DNA of 64,000 nucleotides from an uncultured Prevotellaceae bacterium (GTDB lineage Bacteria > Bacteroidota > Bacteroidia > Bacteroidales > Bacteroidaceae). Positions within the stretch are counted from its first letter, which is position 1. Each line of letters starts with the position of its first letter. A program made the translations under genes and the position numbers. The stretch is from NCBI GenBank assembly GCA_902779455.1, contig CACZBS010000002.1, forward strand, positions 1 to 64,000, in the 5' to 3' direction. A model generated the notes under the pieces. That model searched no databases, was not told where the DNA came from, and was given only the letters and a program-made list of their open reading frames with translations. Shown piece after piece: positions 1-8,347 of the stretch.

Positions 1-174
1 TTCTGAAGGCGTCGTCGTCGAGGCTTCGCCGAAGTCTTTGACTCGTCCGTCCTCAATCAACAGCCAGGCATTTCGGATCACGTCGAGTCGGCTCATCTCC
101 TCACCCGCCAGCAAGGACTTGCCGTGGCGGTCGGCCACGAGCAAGCCGATGTTGTTGACCAATAGTCGTTTCAT
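1..174 (-). CDS. hutI: Imidazolonepropionase, N-terminal part, cut by window start
   Basis: HutI hydrolyses imidazolone-5-propionate to formiminoglutamate, the third step of histidine degradation, in the cytoplasm. Only about 58 codons are visible. They start MKRLLVNNIGLLVADRHGKS and run through an amidohydrolase-type N-terminal beta sandwich (LLIEDGRVKDFGE), as in known HutI starts. The metal-binding core lies outside the window. The ATG at 172-174 follows the stop of the hutH remnant by about 20 bases, so this is the downstream gene of a hut operon. Because hutH upstream is broken and has lost its 5' end, expression of hutI is doubtful. The assignment rests on a short segment plus the hutH neighbour. 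Confidence 0.75.
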   Translation of the reverse strand, partial: MKRLLVNNIGLLVADRHGKSLLAGEEMSRLDVIRNAWLLIEDGRVKDFGEASTTTPSE

Positions 175-195
175 GATTCTTAAGCGAAAGAAGTC

Positions 196-1283
196 TTACT
201 TGCGCAGGAACTGGATGGCCTTCTCGATGAGCGGGTACATCACGACGTCGTCAGAGATGAAGGGCACTTCGCGGCGGAAGTCGTCGTGAATCTTCATGAT
301 CGTGGGCGACGACTTCTTGGGGAAGCGGAACTCCAGTGCCTGTGCGGCGTTCATCAGCTCGATGGCCAGCACGCGCTCCGTGTTGAGGATCACCTTCTGC
401 AGCTTCAACCCATTGAGACGAGGTCCTCCTGGTCCTGACACGAAGGAATGGAGTCGACAGACGACGGCATGGCCAGGCTCTTGTTCAGCGACACACACGA
501 GGCGGCCGTGTACTGCGTGATCATGAATCCGCTGTTCAGTCCCGGGTTGGCCACGAGGAAGTCGGGCAACCCGCGCAGGCCCGACACCAGTCGGTATATG
601 CGCCGCTCCGAGATGTTGGCCAGTTCGCTCATGGCAATCGAGAGGAAGTCGATGGGCAGAGCGATGGGCTCGCCGTGGAAGTTGCCGGCCGAGATGATCA
701 GGTCGTCGTCGGGGCAGACCGTCGGGTTGTCCGTGGCCGAGTTGATCTCGATGTCGATGACCGAGTGGACGTAGCGCAACGTGTCCTTCACTGCGCCGTG
801 CACCTGTGGCACGCAGCGGAACGAGTAGGGGTCCTGCACGTTGGTCTTCTCGCCCTCGATGAGCTCGCTGCCCTGCAGCAGTTCCCGCATGTTGCGGGCT
901 GTCTCAATCTGTCCCTGGTGAGGGCGCACGGCGTGAACAGCCGGCAGGAAAGGCTCGATGCGGCCGTCGAAGGCGTCGAGGCTCATGGCGGCGATGCGGT
1001 CGGCCCAGTCGCTCAGCCGCTGTGCCTCAATGAGGCTCCACACGGCATAGGCGCTCATATTCTGCGTACCGTTGAGCAGGGCCAGTCCCTCCTTCGATGC
1101 CATCTTGATGGGTTTCCATCCCATGCGGTGCAGCATCTTGTTGCTCGAGATGACCTGTCCGTCCATCTCCACTTCGCCCTCGCCGACGAGCGGCAGACTC
1201 ATGTGGGCCAAGGGCACGAGGTCGCCCGAGGCGCCGAGCGAGCCCTGACGGTAGACTGCGACTCGAAGCAGCCGCCCCGTCAA
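196..1283 (-). pseudogene. hutH: Histidine ammonia-lyase, N-terminally truncated and frameshifted
   Basis: HutH deaminates histidine to urocanate using the MIO cofactor formed from an Ala-Ser-Gly triad. The remnant keeps the MIO region (GSLGASGDLVPLAH) and most of the C-terminal helical domain. Family members have about 500 residues with the ASG triad near residue 140. Here only about 15 residues precede ASG, so some 125 N-terminal residues and the promoter are gone. A second lesion lies near 405-411: the frame reading through QDQEDLVSMG stops at 405, and the rest of the protein (KLQKVILNTERVLAIELMNAAQALEFR to the stop at 196) continues in another frame. About four conserved residues are missing at the junction, so the cause is probably a deletion of 10 or 13 bases. 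Two independent lesions argue for real decay over a single sequencing error. Confidence 0.9.
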
Positions 1284-1431
1284 CCTATTACAGCGAATTA
1301 TCGAAAAACAGCTATTTTATTGGAGTTTTCTGATGGTGGGGATACTTTTGGAAGTAGTTGCTTGCTTGGGGCGAAGTGTTATTTAAATTTAATATAGGGA
1401 GTCGGACGCGACGAGATTGGCGTTTTTTTAT

Positions 1432-1439
1432 TACTTTTG
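1432..1439 (+). promoter_or_regulatory. Bacteroidota -7 box for the M3 peptidase gene
   Basis: TACTTTTG fits TAnnTTTG. Transcription would start near 1447, which makes the ATG at 1465 the likely start. The upstream in-frame TTG at 1417 and ATG at 1441 would lie before the transcript. I see no clear -33 TTTG at the right distance. Confidence 0.55.
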
Positions 1440-1464
1440 CATGTCAAAAATAGAAAGAGAAAGA

Positions 1465-3528
1465 ATGAACGGACAAGATAACGAGAAAGCAAGAGTCAAC
1501 CCGTTTTTCGAGCCTTACGGTACGCCGCACGACGCCGTCCCCTTCGACCGCATCCGGCTGGAGGACTACGAGGAAGCCTTCATGGAGGGCATCCGGCGCG
1601 ACAATGAGCAGATAGAACGGACCATCAACAACCCCGCCAAGCCCACCTTCGACAACACCATCATCGACAAGGACGACCAGACGGAGGGCTACTACGACCT
1701 GCTCGACCGCGTCTCGACCGTCTTCTTCAACCTCCTCTCGGCCGAGACGAACGACGAGATGGACGCACTGGCGCAGAAGATGCAGCCCATCCTGACGCAG
1801 CATGCCAACGACGTGAGGCTCAACGAGCGACTTTTTGAGCGCGTGAAGTATGTGCACCGCCATCACCGCCGGCTGACGCCCGAGGAGAAGAAACTGCTCG
1901 AGACGACCTACGACGGATTCGTGCGCAGCGGCGCCCTGCTCAGCAAGGAGGACAAGGAGCGCCTGCGCCAGCTGACTGAGGAGGCCTCGGTGCTGGCCCT
2001 GCAGTTCTCGCAGAACCTGCTGAAGGAGAACAAGGCCTTCACGCTCGACATCAGCGACGAGGCCCAGCTCGACGGGCTGCCCCAGACGGCCATCGACGCC
2101 GCGGCCGACGAGGCCCGCCAGCAGGGCAAGCAGGGCTGGACGTTCACGCTCGACGCACCCAGCTATTCGCCCTTCATGACCTACAGCACGCAGCGCGAGC
2201 TGCGCCGCCGGCTCTACATGGCCCGCAACACGGTGTGCACGCATCCGAACGACTCGAACAACCTCGAGATATGCCGCCGGCTGGTCAACCTGCGCCGCGA
2301 GATAGCCCAGCTGCTGGGCTTCCGCACCTATGCCGACTATGTGCTGAAGAACCGCATGGCGGGCAGCGTGCGCAATGTCTACCGGCTGCTGGGCGACCTC
2401 ATCGACGCCTATCGCCCCACGGCCGAAAAGGAGATGAAGGCCGTGCAGCGGATGACCCGCGAGAAGCTGGAGCCCTGGGACACGGGCTTCTACAGCCATA
2501 AGCTGAAGCTGAAGAAATATAACATCGACGCCGAGATGCTCCGACCCTACTTCCAGCTCGACAAGGTCATCGGCGGCGTCTTCGGGCTGGCCAACCGCCT
2601 CTACGGCATCACGTTCAAGGAGAACAAGGACATCCCCGTCTATCATCCCGACGTGAAGGCCTACGAGGTGTTCGACCGCGACGGCTCCTTCCTCGCCGTC
2701 TTCTATGCCGACTTCCATCCCCGCAAGGGCAAGCAGGGCGGCGCCTGGATGACCCAGTATCAGGGGCAGTGCATCAATCGCAAGGGCGAGAACGTGAGGC
2801 CACATGTCAGCGTGGTGATGAACCTGACGAAGCCCACCGACGAGAAGCCCGCCCTGCTGACGCTCGGCGAGGTGGAGACCTTCCTCCACGAGTTTGGCCA
2901 CTCCCTCCACGGCATGTTCGCCAACACGCGCTTCGAGAGCCTCTCGGGCACCAACGTGCTTTGGGACTTTGTCGAGCTGCCCTCGCAATTCATGGAGAAC
3001 TATGCCGTCGAGAAGGACTTCCTGCGCACCTTCGCCTTCCACTATCAGACGGGCGAGCCGCTGCCCGACGAGCTCATCCGGCGCATCGTCCGCAGCCGCA
3101 ACTTCATGGCCGCCACGGCTTGCCTCCGACAGGTCAGCTTCGGACTGCTCGACATGGCCTACTACACCAAGAAGGATGCCTTCACCGACGACATCATTCC
3201 CTTCGAGAAGCGCGCCTGGGCTAAGGCCATCATCGGGCGACAGCTGCCTGACACATGCATGACCGTGCAGTTCTCACACATCATGGCGGGAGGCTATGCC
3301 GCAGGCTACTATAGCTACAAGTGGGCCGAGGTGCTCGACGCCGACGCCTTCGCCGTCTTCAAGCGCCACGGCATCTTCGACCAGAAGACCGCCCAAAGCT
3401 TCCGCGACAACATCCTCTCGAAGGGAGGAACAGAGAACCCAATGACCCTCTATAAGCGTTTCCGTGGGGGCGAACCCACCATCGACGCACTTCTGAAACG
3501 AAATGGAATCAAACGACAAACAAACTAA
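1465..3528 (+). CDS. dcp: M3 family zinc metallopeptidase (dipeptidyl carboxypeptidase type)
   Basis: This is a thimet-oligopeptidase/Dcp family peptidase of about 687 residues, the usual length. It removes C-terminal dipeptides or cleaves short peptides. The zinc motif HEFGH lies at residues 475-479 of the chosen start, followed by the family's GTNVLWDFVELPSQFMENY segment that supplies the third ligand and substrate contacts. The N-terminal part is helical, and no signal peptide is visible, so a cytoplasmic or possibly periplasmic site cannot be separated. The start at 1465 is preceded by a purine-rich stretch and lies after the predicted transcription start. The 3' end overlaps the next gene by 26 bases. 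Dcp as opposed to oligopeptidase A is inferred from length and context. Confidence 0.9.
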   Translation: MNGQDNEKARVNPFFEPYGTPHDAVPFDRIRLEDYEEAFMEGIRRDNEQIERTINNPAKPTFDNTIIDKDDQTEGYYDLLDRVSTVFFNLLSAETNDEMDALAQKMQPILTQHANDVRLNERLFERVKYVHRHHRRLTPEEKKLLETTYDGFVRSGALLSKEDKERLRQLTEEASVLALQFSQNLLKENKAFTLDISDEAQLDGLPQTAIDAAADEARQQGKQGWTFTLDAPSYSPFMTYSTQRELRRRLYMARNTVCTHPNDSNNLEICRRLVNLRREIAQLLGFRTYADYVLKNRMAGSVRNVYRLLGDLIDAYRPTAEKEMKAVQRMTREKLEPWDTGFYSHKLKLKKYNIDAEMLRPYFQLDKVIGGVFGLANRLYGITFKENKDIPVYHPDVKAYEVFDRDGSFLAVFYADFHPRKGKQGGAWMTQYQGQCINRKGENVRPHVSVVMNLTKPTDEKPALLTLGEVETFLHEFGHSLHGMFANTRFESLSGTNVLWDFVELPSQFMENYAVEKDFLRTFAFHYQTGEPLPDELIRRIVRSRNFMAATACLRQVSFGLLDMAYYTKKDAFTDDIIPFEKRAWAKAIIGRQLPDTCMTVQFSHIMAGGYAAGYYSYKWAEVLDADAFAVFKRHGIFDQKTAQSFRDNILSKGGTENPMTLYKRFRGGEPTIDALLKRNGIKRQTN

Positions 3529-3928
3529 ACTCGACGGCCGCTATCTGCGCATGGCGCGCATCTGGGCAGAGAACAGCTACTGCCGGCGCCGCCAGGTGGG
3601 AGCCCTCGTGGTGAAGGACAAGATGATCATCAGCGACGGCTACAACGGCACGCCGACGGGCTTCGAGAACGTCTGCGAGGACGACAACAACGTCTCGAAA
3701 CCCTACGTGCTCCACGCCGAGGCCAACGCCATCACCAAGCTGGCACGCTCGTCGAACAACAGCGACGGCGCCACCATCTACATCACCGCCTCGCCCTGCA
3801 TCGAGTGTGCCAAGCTGATCATCCAGGCCGGCATCAAGCGCGTCGTCTACGGCGAGAAATACCGCCTCACTGACGGCATCGAACTGCTCGAGAGGGCCGG
3901 CATTGAAGTTATCTACATGGAAGTATGA
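3503..3928 (+). CDS. dCMP deaminase family protein
   Basis: A 141-residue zinc-dependent deoxycytidylate/cytidine deaminase-fold protein. It probably converts dCMP to dUMP for thymidylate synthesis. The zinc site is complete: HAE at residues 71-73 (His ligand and catalytic Glu) and PCIEC at 98-102 (two Cys ligands). An N-terminal segment with Cys and basic residues (SYCRRRQVGALVV) matches the ComEB/dCMP deaminase group. It overlaps the M3 peptidase gene upstream by 26 bases and the S41 protease gene downstream by 4 (ATGA), so the three are probably translated in a coupled way. Substrate choice is inferred from family similarity. Confidence 0.87.
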   Translation: MESNDKQTKLDGRYLRMARIWAENSYCRRRQVGALVVKDKMIISDGYNGTPTGFENVCEDDNNVSKPYVLHAEANAITKLARSSNNSDGATIYITASPCIECAKLIIQAGIKRVVYGEKYRLTDGIELLERAGIEVIYMEV

Positions 3929-5652
3929 GCAACAACAGCAGAAACCGCTTTTCGCCCTTGTGGCTGGCGCTGAGCGCCGTGGTCGGCATCTTCGTCGGCA
4001 CGTTCTATGCCAACCACTTCTCGGGCAACCGTCTGAGCATCATCAACTCAGGGAGCAACAAACTCAACAACCTGCTCTACATCATCGACGACCAATACGT
4101 CGACACGGTCAACATGGGCGACCTCGTCGAGCACGCCATGCCCACCATCCTGGCAGAGCTCGACCCACACTCCGTCTACATCTCGGCCAAGGACGTTCAG
4201 ACGGCCAACGACGACCTGCGCGGATCCTTCTCCGGCGTCGGCATCGAGTTCGTCATCCGCAACGACACCCTGCGCGTGCAGAACGTCATCTCCGACGGAC
4301 CGGCCGAACAGGCTGGCGTGCTGGCCGGCGACAAGATCGTGCTCGTCGACGACTCCCTCTTCGCCGGACCCTCGCTGACCAACGAGGAGGCCATGCACCG
4401 CCTCAAGGGGCCCAAGGGCACACGCGTGAAGCTGGGCATCCTGCGCTATGGCGAAACCGAGTTGCGCCACATCACCGTCAAGCGCGACGAGATACCGATG
4501 AAGAGCGTCACGGCTGCCTATATGCTCGACGAACAGACGGGCTACATCAAACTGAAGAACTTCGGCGAGAACACCTATTATGAGGTCATCGTGGCCTTGG
4601 CAGCCCTCTCGCAAGAGGGGTTCCAGCAGCTCGTCATCGACCTGCGCGGCAATACGGGCGGTTATCTGCAGTCGGCCGTCCAGATCGTCAGCGACTTCCT
4701 GCCCAAGAACCGGCTCATCGTCTACACCGAGGGACGCCGTTCGCCGCGTCAGGACTATCGCACGGAGAGCCGCGGCAGCTTCAGCGACATGCCACTCGTC
4801 GTCCTCATCGATGAGGGGTCGGCCTCGGCCAGCGAGATCCTGGCCGGTGCCATCCAGGACAACGACCGCGGCACGATCATCGGACGGCGCTCGTTCGGCA
4901 AGGGCCTGGTGCAGCAGCCCGTGGAGTTCAGTGACGGCTCCATGATGCGACTGACCGTCGCCCGCTACTATACGCCCTCGGGCCGGTGCATCCAGAAACG
5001 CTACACCAGCGGTCAGGACAAGGAGTACGAGGAAGACCTGCTGATGCGCTATCAGCACGGCGAGTTCTTCTCGCAGGACAGCATCAAGCACGAGGGTCCG
5101 GAATACCACACGGCTAACGGACGTGCGGTCTACGGCGGTGGCGGCATCACGCCCGACATCTTCGTGCCAGAGGATACATCCAACTATACCTCTTATTATA
5201 AGGAGGCAGCCATGTCCGGACTGATTGTTCAGTTTGCCTACGACTACACCGACGAGCATCGCGACAAGCTCAGGAACTATACGGACGAGCAGTCGCTGGT
5301 GAAGTATCTGAAGCGCCAGAACCTCGTGGAGCAGTTTGCACAGTATGCCGACAAGCACGGACTGAAGCGTCGCAACCTCATGATTCAGCGGTCGCACACG
5401 CTGCTCGAGCAATACATCATGAGCCGCATGGTCTACAACTTGCTCGACGAGCAGTCCTGGCTGCAATACCTCAATCAGGACGACCCAGCCGTCGGCGAGG
5501 CCCTGCGCGTCTTCCGCGATGGCGAGTCATTCCCCAAGGCACCTGAGAATAAGAGTGATACGAAGAAAGCGGCAAAGGTGGCCATGAACGGCGTCCATCC
5601 CTTTGTGGGCTATAAACTCTATCAGCAGAAACGAATGTCGGCGATGACCTGA
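3925..5652 (+). CDS. S41 family C-terminal processing protease
   Basis: A 575-residue CtpA/Prc-type periplasmic serine protease anchored by one N-terminal membrane segment (about residues 10-30). A PDZ domain follows (about 90-185; GVGIEFVIRNDTLRVQNV). The protease core carries the EGSASASEILAGA serine motif near residues 298-309 and the lysine of RRSFGKGLVQ near 326, the expected Ser-Lys dyad. A C-terminal region of about 170 residues extends past the core, as in other Bacteroidota homologues. It trims or degrades envelope proteins. The gene starts inside the stop of the dCMP deaminase gene, and its last 31 bases overlap the convergent DUF721 gene. Confidence 0.92.
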   Translation: MSNNSRNRFSPLWLALSAVVGIFVGTFYANHFSGNRLSIINSGSNKLNNLLYIIDDQYVDTVNMGDLVEHAMPTILAELDPHSVYISAKDVQTANDDLRGSFSGVGIEFVIRNDTLRVQNVISDGPAEQAGVLAGDKIVLVDDSLFAGPSLTNEEAMHRLKGPKGTRVKLGILRYGETELRHITVKRDEIPMKSVTAAYMLDEQTGYIKLKNFGENTYYEVIVALAALSQEGFQQLVIDLRGNTGGYLQSAVQIVSDFLPKNRLIVYTEGRRSPRQDYRTESRGSFSDMPLVVLIDEGSASASEILAGAIQDNDRGTIIGRRSFGKGLVQQPVEFSDGSMMRLTVARYYTPSGRCIQKRYTSGQDKEYEEDLLMRYQHGEFFSQDSIKHEGPEYHTANGRAVYGGGGITPDIFVPEDTSNYTSYYKEAAMSGLIVQFAYDYTDEHRDKLRNYTDEQSLVKYLKRQNLVEQFAQYADKHGLKRRNLMIQRSHTLLEQYIMSRMVYNLLDEQSWLQYLNQDDPAVGEALRVFRDGESFPKAPENKSDTKKAAKVAMNGVHPFVGYKLYQQKRMSAMT

Positions 5653-5912
5653 GCGCCGACATTCTCGTTCAGGCGCTTGACAAATTCCTGGCGCCGCATG
5701 TTCAGGTCGGCCCTCAGGGCAGGGATGCGCAGACGGACGTAGAGCGTCTGATTGCGGATGGCCACATCGGTCGTGTAGCGGCTGATGGCCTCGCCAGCTA
5801 TCTGCGGCCACGATTCAATGAGACGCTTCTGGAGGAGTGGCGTCTCGAGCCCTTGTGAGCGCATGTTGCGCATGACGAGCTCGCCGATGGATTGCACCTG
5901 TCGCTTAAACAT
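5622..5912 (-). CDS. DUF721 / DciA-like protein
   Basis: A 96-residue protein with the DUF721 pattern: an N-terminal helix (QSIGELVMRNM), a conserved tryptophan (LIESWPQIAGEAISRYT) and an alternating strand region (NQTLYVRLRIPALRADL). DUF721 contains DciA, the replicative helicase loader of bacteria that lack DnaC-type loaders. The start overlaps the recF stop by 8 bases, and recF-dciA linkage is seen in other phyla, which supports a replication role. Its 3' end overlaps the convergent S41 protease gene by 31 bases. The helicase-loading role is inferred from family membership. Confidence 0.8.
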   Translation of the reverse strand: MFKRQVQSIGELVMRNMRSQGLETPLLQKRLIESWPQIAGEAISRYTTDVAIRNQTLYVRLRIPALRADLNMRRQEFVKRLNENVGAQVIADIRFC

Positions 5913-6996
5913 TGATTTCGCCGTTTTCTACGTGATAGAGCTGATAGTCAAAATGGCCGCGACGCAGGATCTGGTCGAGGTGGTCGCGGTTGGTGTCAGT
6001 GATGAAGATCTGGCCGAACTGGTCGCCGGCCACAAGCTGGACAATCTGTTCCACGCGGTTGGCGTCGAGCTTGTCGAAGATGTCGTCGAGCAGCAGCAGA
6101 GGCTTGCCCCCGCCAGCATCGGCTCGCTTGAGGAATTCAAACTGGGCAAGCTTCAGGGCAATGACGAATGTCTTCAGCTGGCCCTGTGAGCCCTCGCGGC
6201 GCATCGGGTGTCCGTCGAGCAGCATCTCCAGGTCGTCGCGGTGAACGCCGTGAAGCGAATAGCCGACAGCCAGGTCCTTGTGGCGGTCGCGACGTATGAC
6301 GTCAAGCAGCGGGCCGCGCTGGCAATGAGAGACATAGCGGAGCGCGACATGCTCGCGGCCGTCTGATATCGTCGCATAGAACTGCTCGAAGATGGGCGTC
6401 AGTCGCTCTGTGAAGTCGCTCCGCTTCTGATAGATAATCTCGCCTTCGCGGGCCATCTGCTCTTCCCATAGATCCAGCAGCTCAGGGTCAGGCTCGGCGT
6501 CCTCAAGCTTCAGGAGGGCATTGCGCTGCTGAAGGGCCTTGTTGTAGCGGTTGAGTGCCTCGATATAGGAACGATCCAGCTGGGAAATGACGACGTCCAT
6601 CAAGCGGCGGCGCTCCTCGCTGCTACCTTCGATGAGATACGTGTCGCTCGGAGAGACCATCACGATGGGAATCAGCCCGATGTGCTCTGACAAACGCTTG
6701 TATTCCTTCTTGTTACGCTTGAAGTGCTTCTTCGTCCCGCGCTTCATGCCGCAATAGATCTGCACGTCGTCAGAATAGCTGCCCTCAAGGACAAAGAACT
6801 CCTCACCATGGCGGATGACGAGCGAGTCCTGGGGCGTGTAGGCCGAATGACAGAAGGACAGGAAGTAGACTGCATCGAGCACGTTGGTCTTACCCGCTCC
6901 GTTGTGTCCGATGAAACAGTTGATCTTCGGCGAAAGCTTCAGAGTAGCCTCCTCGATGTTCTTATAATTGATGATGGAAAGTCGTTCGAGAATCAT
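5905..6996 (-). CDS. recF: DNA replication and repair protein RecF
   Basis: RecF is an SMC-like ATPase that helps load RecA at single-strand gaps. At 363 residues it has normal length. The N-terminal segment NYKNIEEATLKLSPKINCFI leads into Walker A GHNGAGKTN (residues 30-37). The C-terminal part has the SQGQLKTFVIALKLAQ signature and a Walker B-like LLLLDDIFDKLD. The ATG at 6994-6996 is chosen because a good promoter (TAACTTTG) sits just upstream. The longer open frame towards 7275 is outside the transcript and antisense to the next gene. It is followed by the DUF721/DciA gene. Confidence 0.97.
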   Translation of the reverse strand: MILERLSIINYKNIEEATLKLSPKINCFIGHNGAGKTNVLDAVYFLSFCHSAYTPQDSLVIRHGEEFFVLEGSYSDDVQIYCGMKRGTKKHFKRNKKEYKRLSEHIGLIPIVMVSPSDTYLIEGSSEERRRLMDVVISQLDRSYIEALNRYNKALQQRNALLKLEDAEPDPELLDLWEEQMAREGEIIYQKRSDFTERLTPIFEQFYATISDGREHVALRYVSHCQRGPLLDVIRRDRHKDLAVGYSLHGVHRDDLEMLLDGHPMRREGSQGQLKTFVIALKLAQFEFLKRADAGGGKPLLLLDDIFDKLDANRVEQIVQLVAGDQFGQIFITDTNRDHLDQILRRGHFDYQLYHVENGEINV

Positions 6997-7016
6997 CCCT
7001 ATGGGCAAATTTTTGG

Positions 7017-7048
7017 CAAAGTTACTGCTTTTCGGGCTTAAAAACAAA
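7017..7048 (-). promoter_or_regulatory. recF promoter, full Bacteroidota consensus
   Basis: On the minus strand TTTG (7045-7048) is followed after exactly 20 bases by TAACTTTG (7017-7024). The start codon is about 14 bases past the predicted transcription start. It is back to back with the promoter at 7065-7096. Confidence 0.75.
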
Positions 7049-7064
7049 AAAAAAGGAAAATAAA

Positions 7065-7096
7065 TTTCACAATCTGCGATATTTTCATTAACTTTG
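7065..7096 (+). promoter_or_regulatory. Promoter of the TPR protein-ribH-xth operon
   Basis: TTTC (7065-7068, one mismatch to TTTG), 20 bases, then TAACTTTG (7089-7096). Transcription would start near 7104, giving a leader of about 35 bases. Confidence 0.7.
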
Positions 7097-7138
7097 CGGC
7101 CGCAAAAGTAATAAGGACAAAATAAAAAGTAAAAATAA

Positions 7139-7828
7139 ATGGCACAGAACAACAACAAGCAGGGCGCACCCGAAGTGGTTGACACCCTGAGCAAGAACGA
7201 GGCTTTCGTCCTCAAGTACAAGAACGCTATCATTGCAGCCGTCGTGGTCGTCATCCTGGCTATCGTCGGCGGCATCTACTGGAATGAGCATCTGACCTCG
7301 TCGCACGCCAAGGCCAGCACGGAGATGTCGAAGGCACAGGAGGCTTTCGCACAGGCCATGCAGACCAACACCCCGGAGGCTTTCGAGCTCGCGCTCAACG
7401 GCGACAGCCTGGGTCACACCGGTTTCCTCGCCTTGGCTGACGGCTCCGGCAAGGCAGGCAATCTCGCCAAGCTCTACGCCGGCCTCTGCTATGCTCATAT
7501 GGGCAAGATGGAGGATGCTGCCAAGTATCTCGAGAAGTTCGACCTGAAGGACGACCAGATGGTCTCGCCTGCCGTCCTCGGTGCACTGGGCAATGTCTAC
7601 GCAGGTCTCGACCAGCTGGACAAGGCCGTCGCTACGCTGAAGAAGGCAGCTGAGAAGGCTGACAACAATTCGCTCTCGCCCCAGTTCCTGATTCAGGCTG
7701 GCGAGATTCTTGAGTGCCAGGGACAGAAGTCGGAGGCCCTGAAGCTGTATCAGCAGGTGAAGGAGAAGTACTTCAAGTCGGCTCAGTATCAGCTCATCGA
7801 CGAGTATATCGAGCGCGTCTCAGAGTAA
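7139..7828 (+). CDS. Tetratricopeptide-repeat membrane protein (YfgM-like)
   Basis: A 229-residue protein with a short cytoplasmic tail, one membrane segment (about residues 30-48, NAIIAAVVVVILAIVGGIYW) and a periplasmic region of TPR-like helices (YAGLCYAHMGKMEDAAKYLEKF; LGALGNVYAGLDQLDKAVATL). The layout resembles YfgM, which works with periplasmic chaperones at the Sec translocon. That role is an inference, since TPR proteins of this shape have various partners. It leads an operon with ribH (32-base gap) and xth. The promoter is at 7065-7096. Confidence 0.75.
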   Translation: MAQNNNKQGAPEVVDTLSKNEAFVLKYKNAIIAAVVVVILAIVGGIYWNEHLTSSHAKASTEMSKAQEAFAQAMQTNTPEAFELALNGDSLGHTGFLALADGSGKAGNLAKLYAGLCYAHMGKMEDAAKYLEKFDLKDDQMVSPAVLGALGNVYAGLDQLDKAVATLKKAAEKADNNSLSPQFLIQAGEILECQGQKSEALKLYQQVKEKYFKSAQYQLIDEYIERVSE

Positions 7829-7860
7829 AAACACTTATCGTATAATTATCTCTGACCGCA

Positions 7861-8337
7861 ATGGCAACTGCCCACCATAACTTGTCGAGCTACGACTTCT
7901 CGAAAGTTCCAGATGCTTCGAACATGATCTTCGGCATCGTCGTTTCAGAGTGGAACTCGGAAATTACCGGCGCCCTGCTCGAAGGCTGCGTCAATACGCT
8001 TGAGAAGCATGGCGCCATACCTGAGAATATTCACGTAAAGACCGTTCCTGGATCGTTCGAGCTCATCTATGGAGCTCATCAGATGACACTCAACGACGGC
8101 TATGATGCCGTCATCATCCTGGGCAGCGTCATTCGCGGCGAGACACCTCACTTCGACTATATCTGCCAGGGCGTCACGGCTGGCATTGCCCGCCTCAATG
8201 CCACCAGCAATATCCCAGTGGTCTACGGCCTTCTCACAACCGATAATCTGGAACAGGCCAAGGACCGTGCGGGAGGAAGGCTCGGCAACAAGGGCGACGA
8301 ATGTGCGGTGGTAGCAATCAAAATGGCTAAATTCTGA
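7861..8337 (+). CDS. ribH: 6,7-dimethyl-8-ribityllumazine synthase
   Basis: RibH condenses 5-amino-6-ribitylaminouracil with dihydroxybutanone phosphate, the penultimate step of riboflavin synthesis. It is 158 residues long. Family motifs are present: VSEWNSEIT near the start, [27 protein letters not shown] with the catalytic His, and [20 protein letters not shown]. It follows the TPR gene by 32 bases and precedes xth by 10 bases. No FMN riboswitch is visible in front of it, so it appears to be transcribed from the TPR gene promoter. Confidence 0.96.
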   Translation: MATAHHNLSSYDFSKVPDASNMIFGIVVSEWNSEITGALLEGCVNTLEKHGAIPENIHVKTVPGSFELIYGAHQMTLNDGYDAVIILGSVIRGETPHFDYICQGVTAGIARLNATSNIPVVYGLLTTDNLEQAKDRAGGRLGNKGDECAVVAIKMAKF

Positions 8338-8347
8338 CTATGCACGT

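Noticed and set aside
1444..3042. Long open frame of about 530 codons antisense to the M3 peptidase
   Set aside because: The composition is the reverse-complement pattern of a GC-rich gene, no family is recognisable, and the plus-strand gene is certain.
6997..7275. N-terminal extension of recF by about 93 codons
   Set aside because: It would cross two promoters and run antisense to the TPR gene; RecF of normal length starts at 6996.
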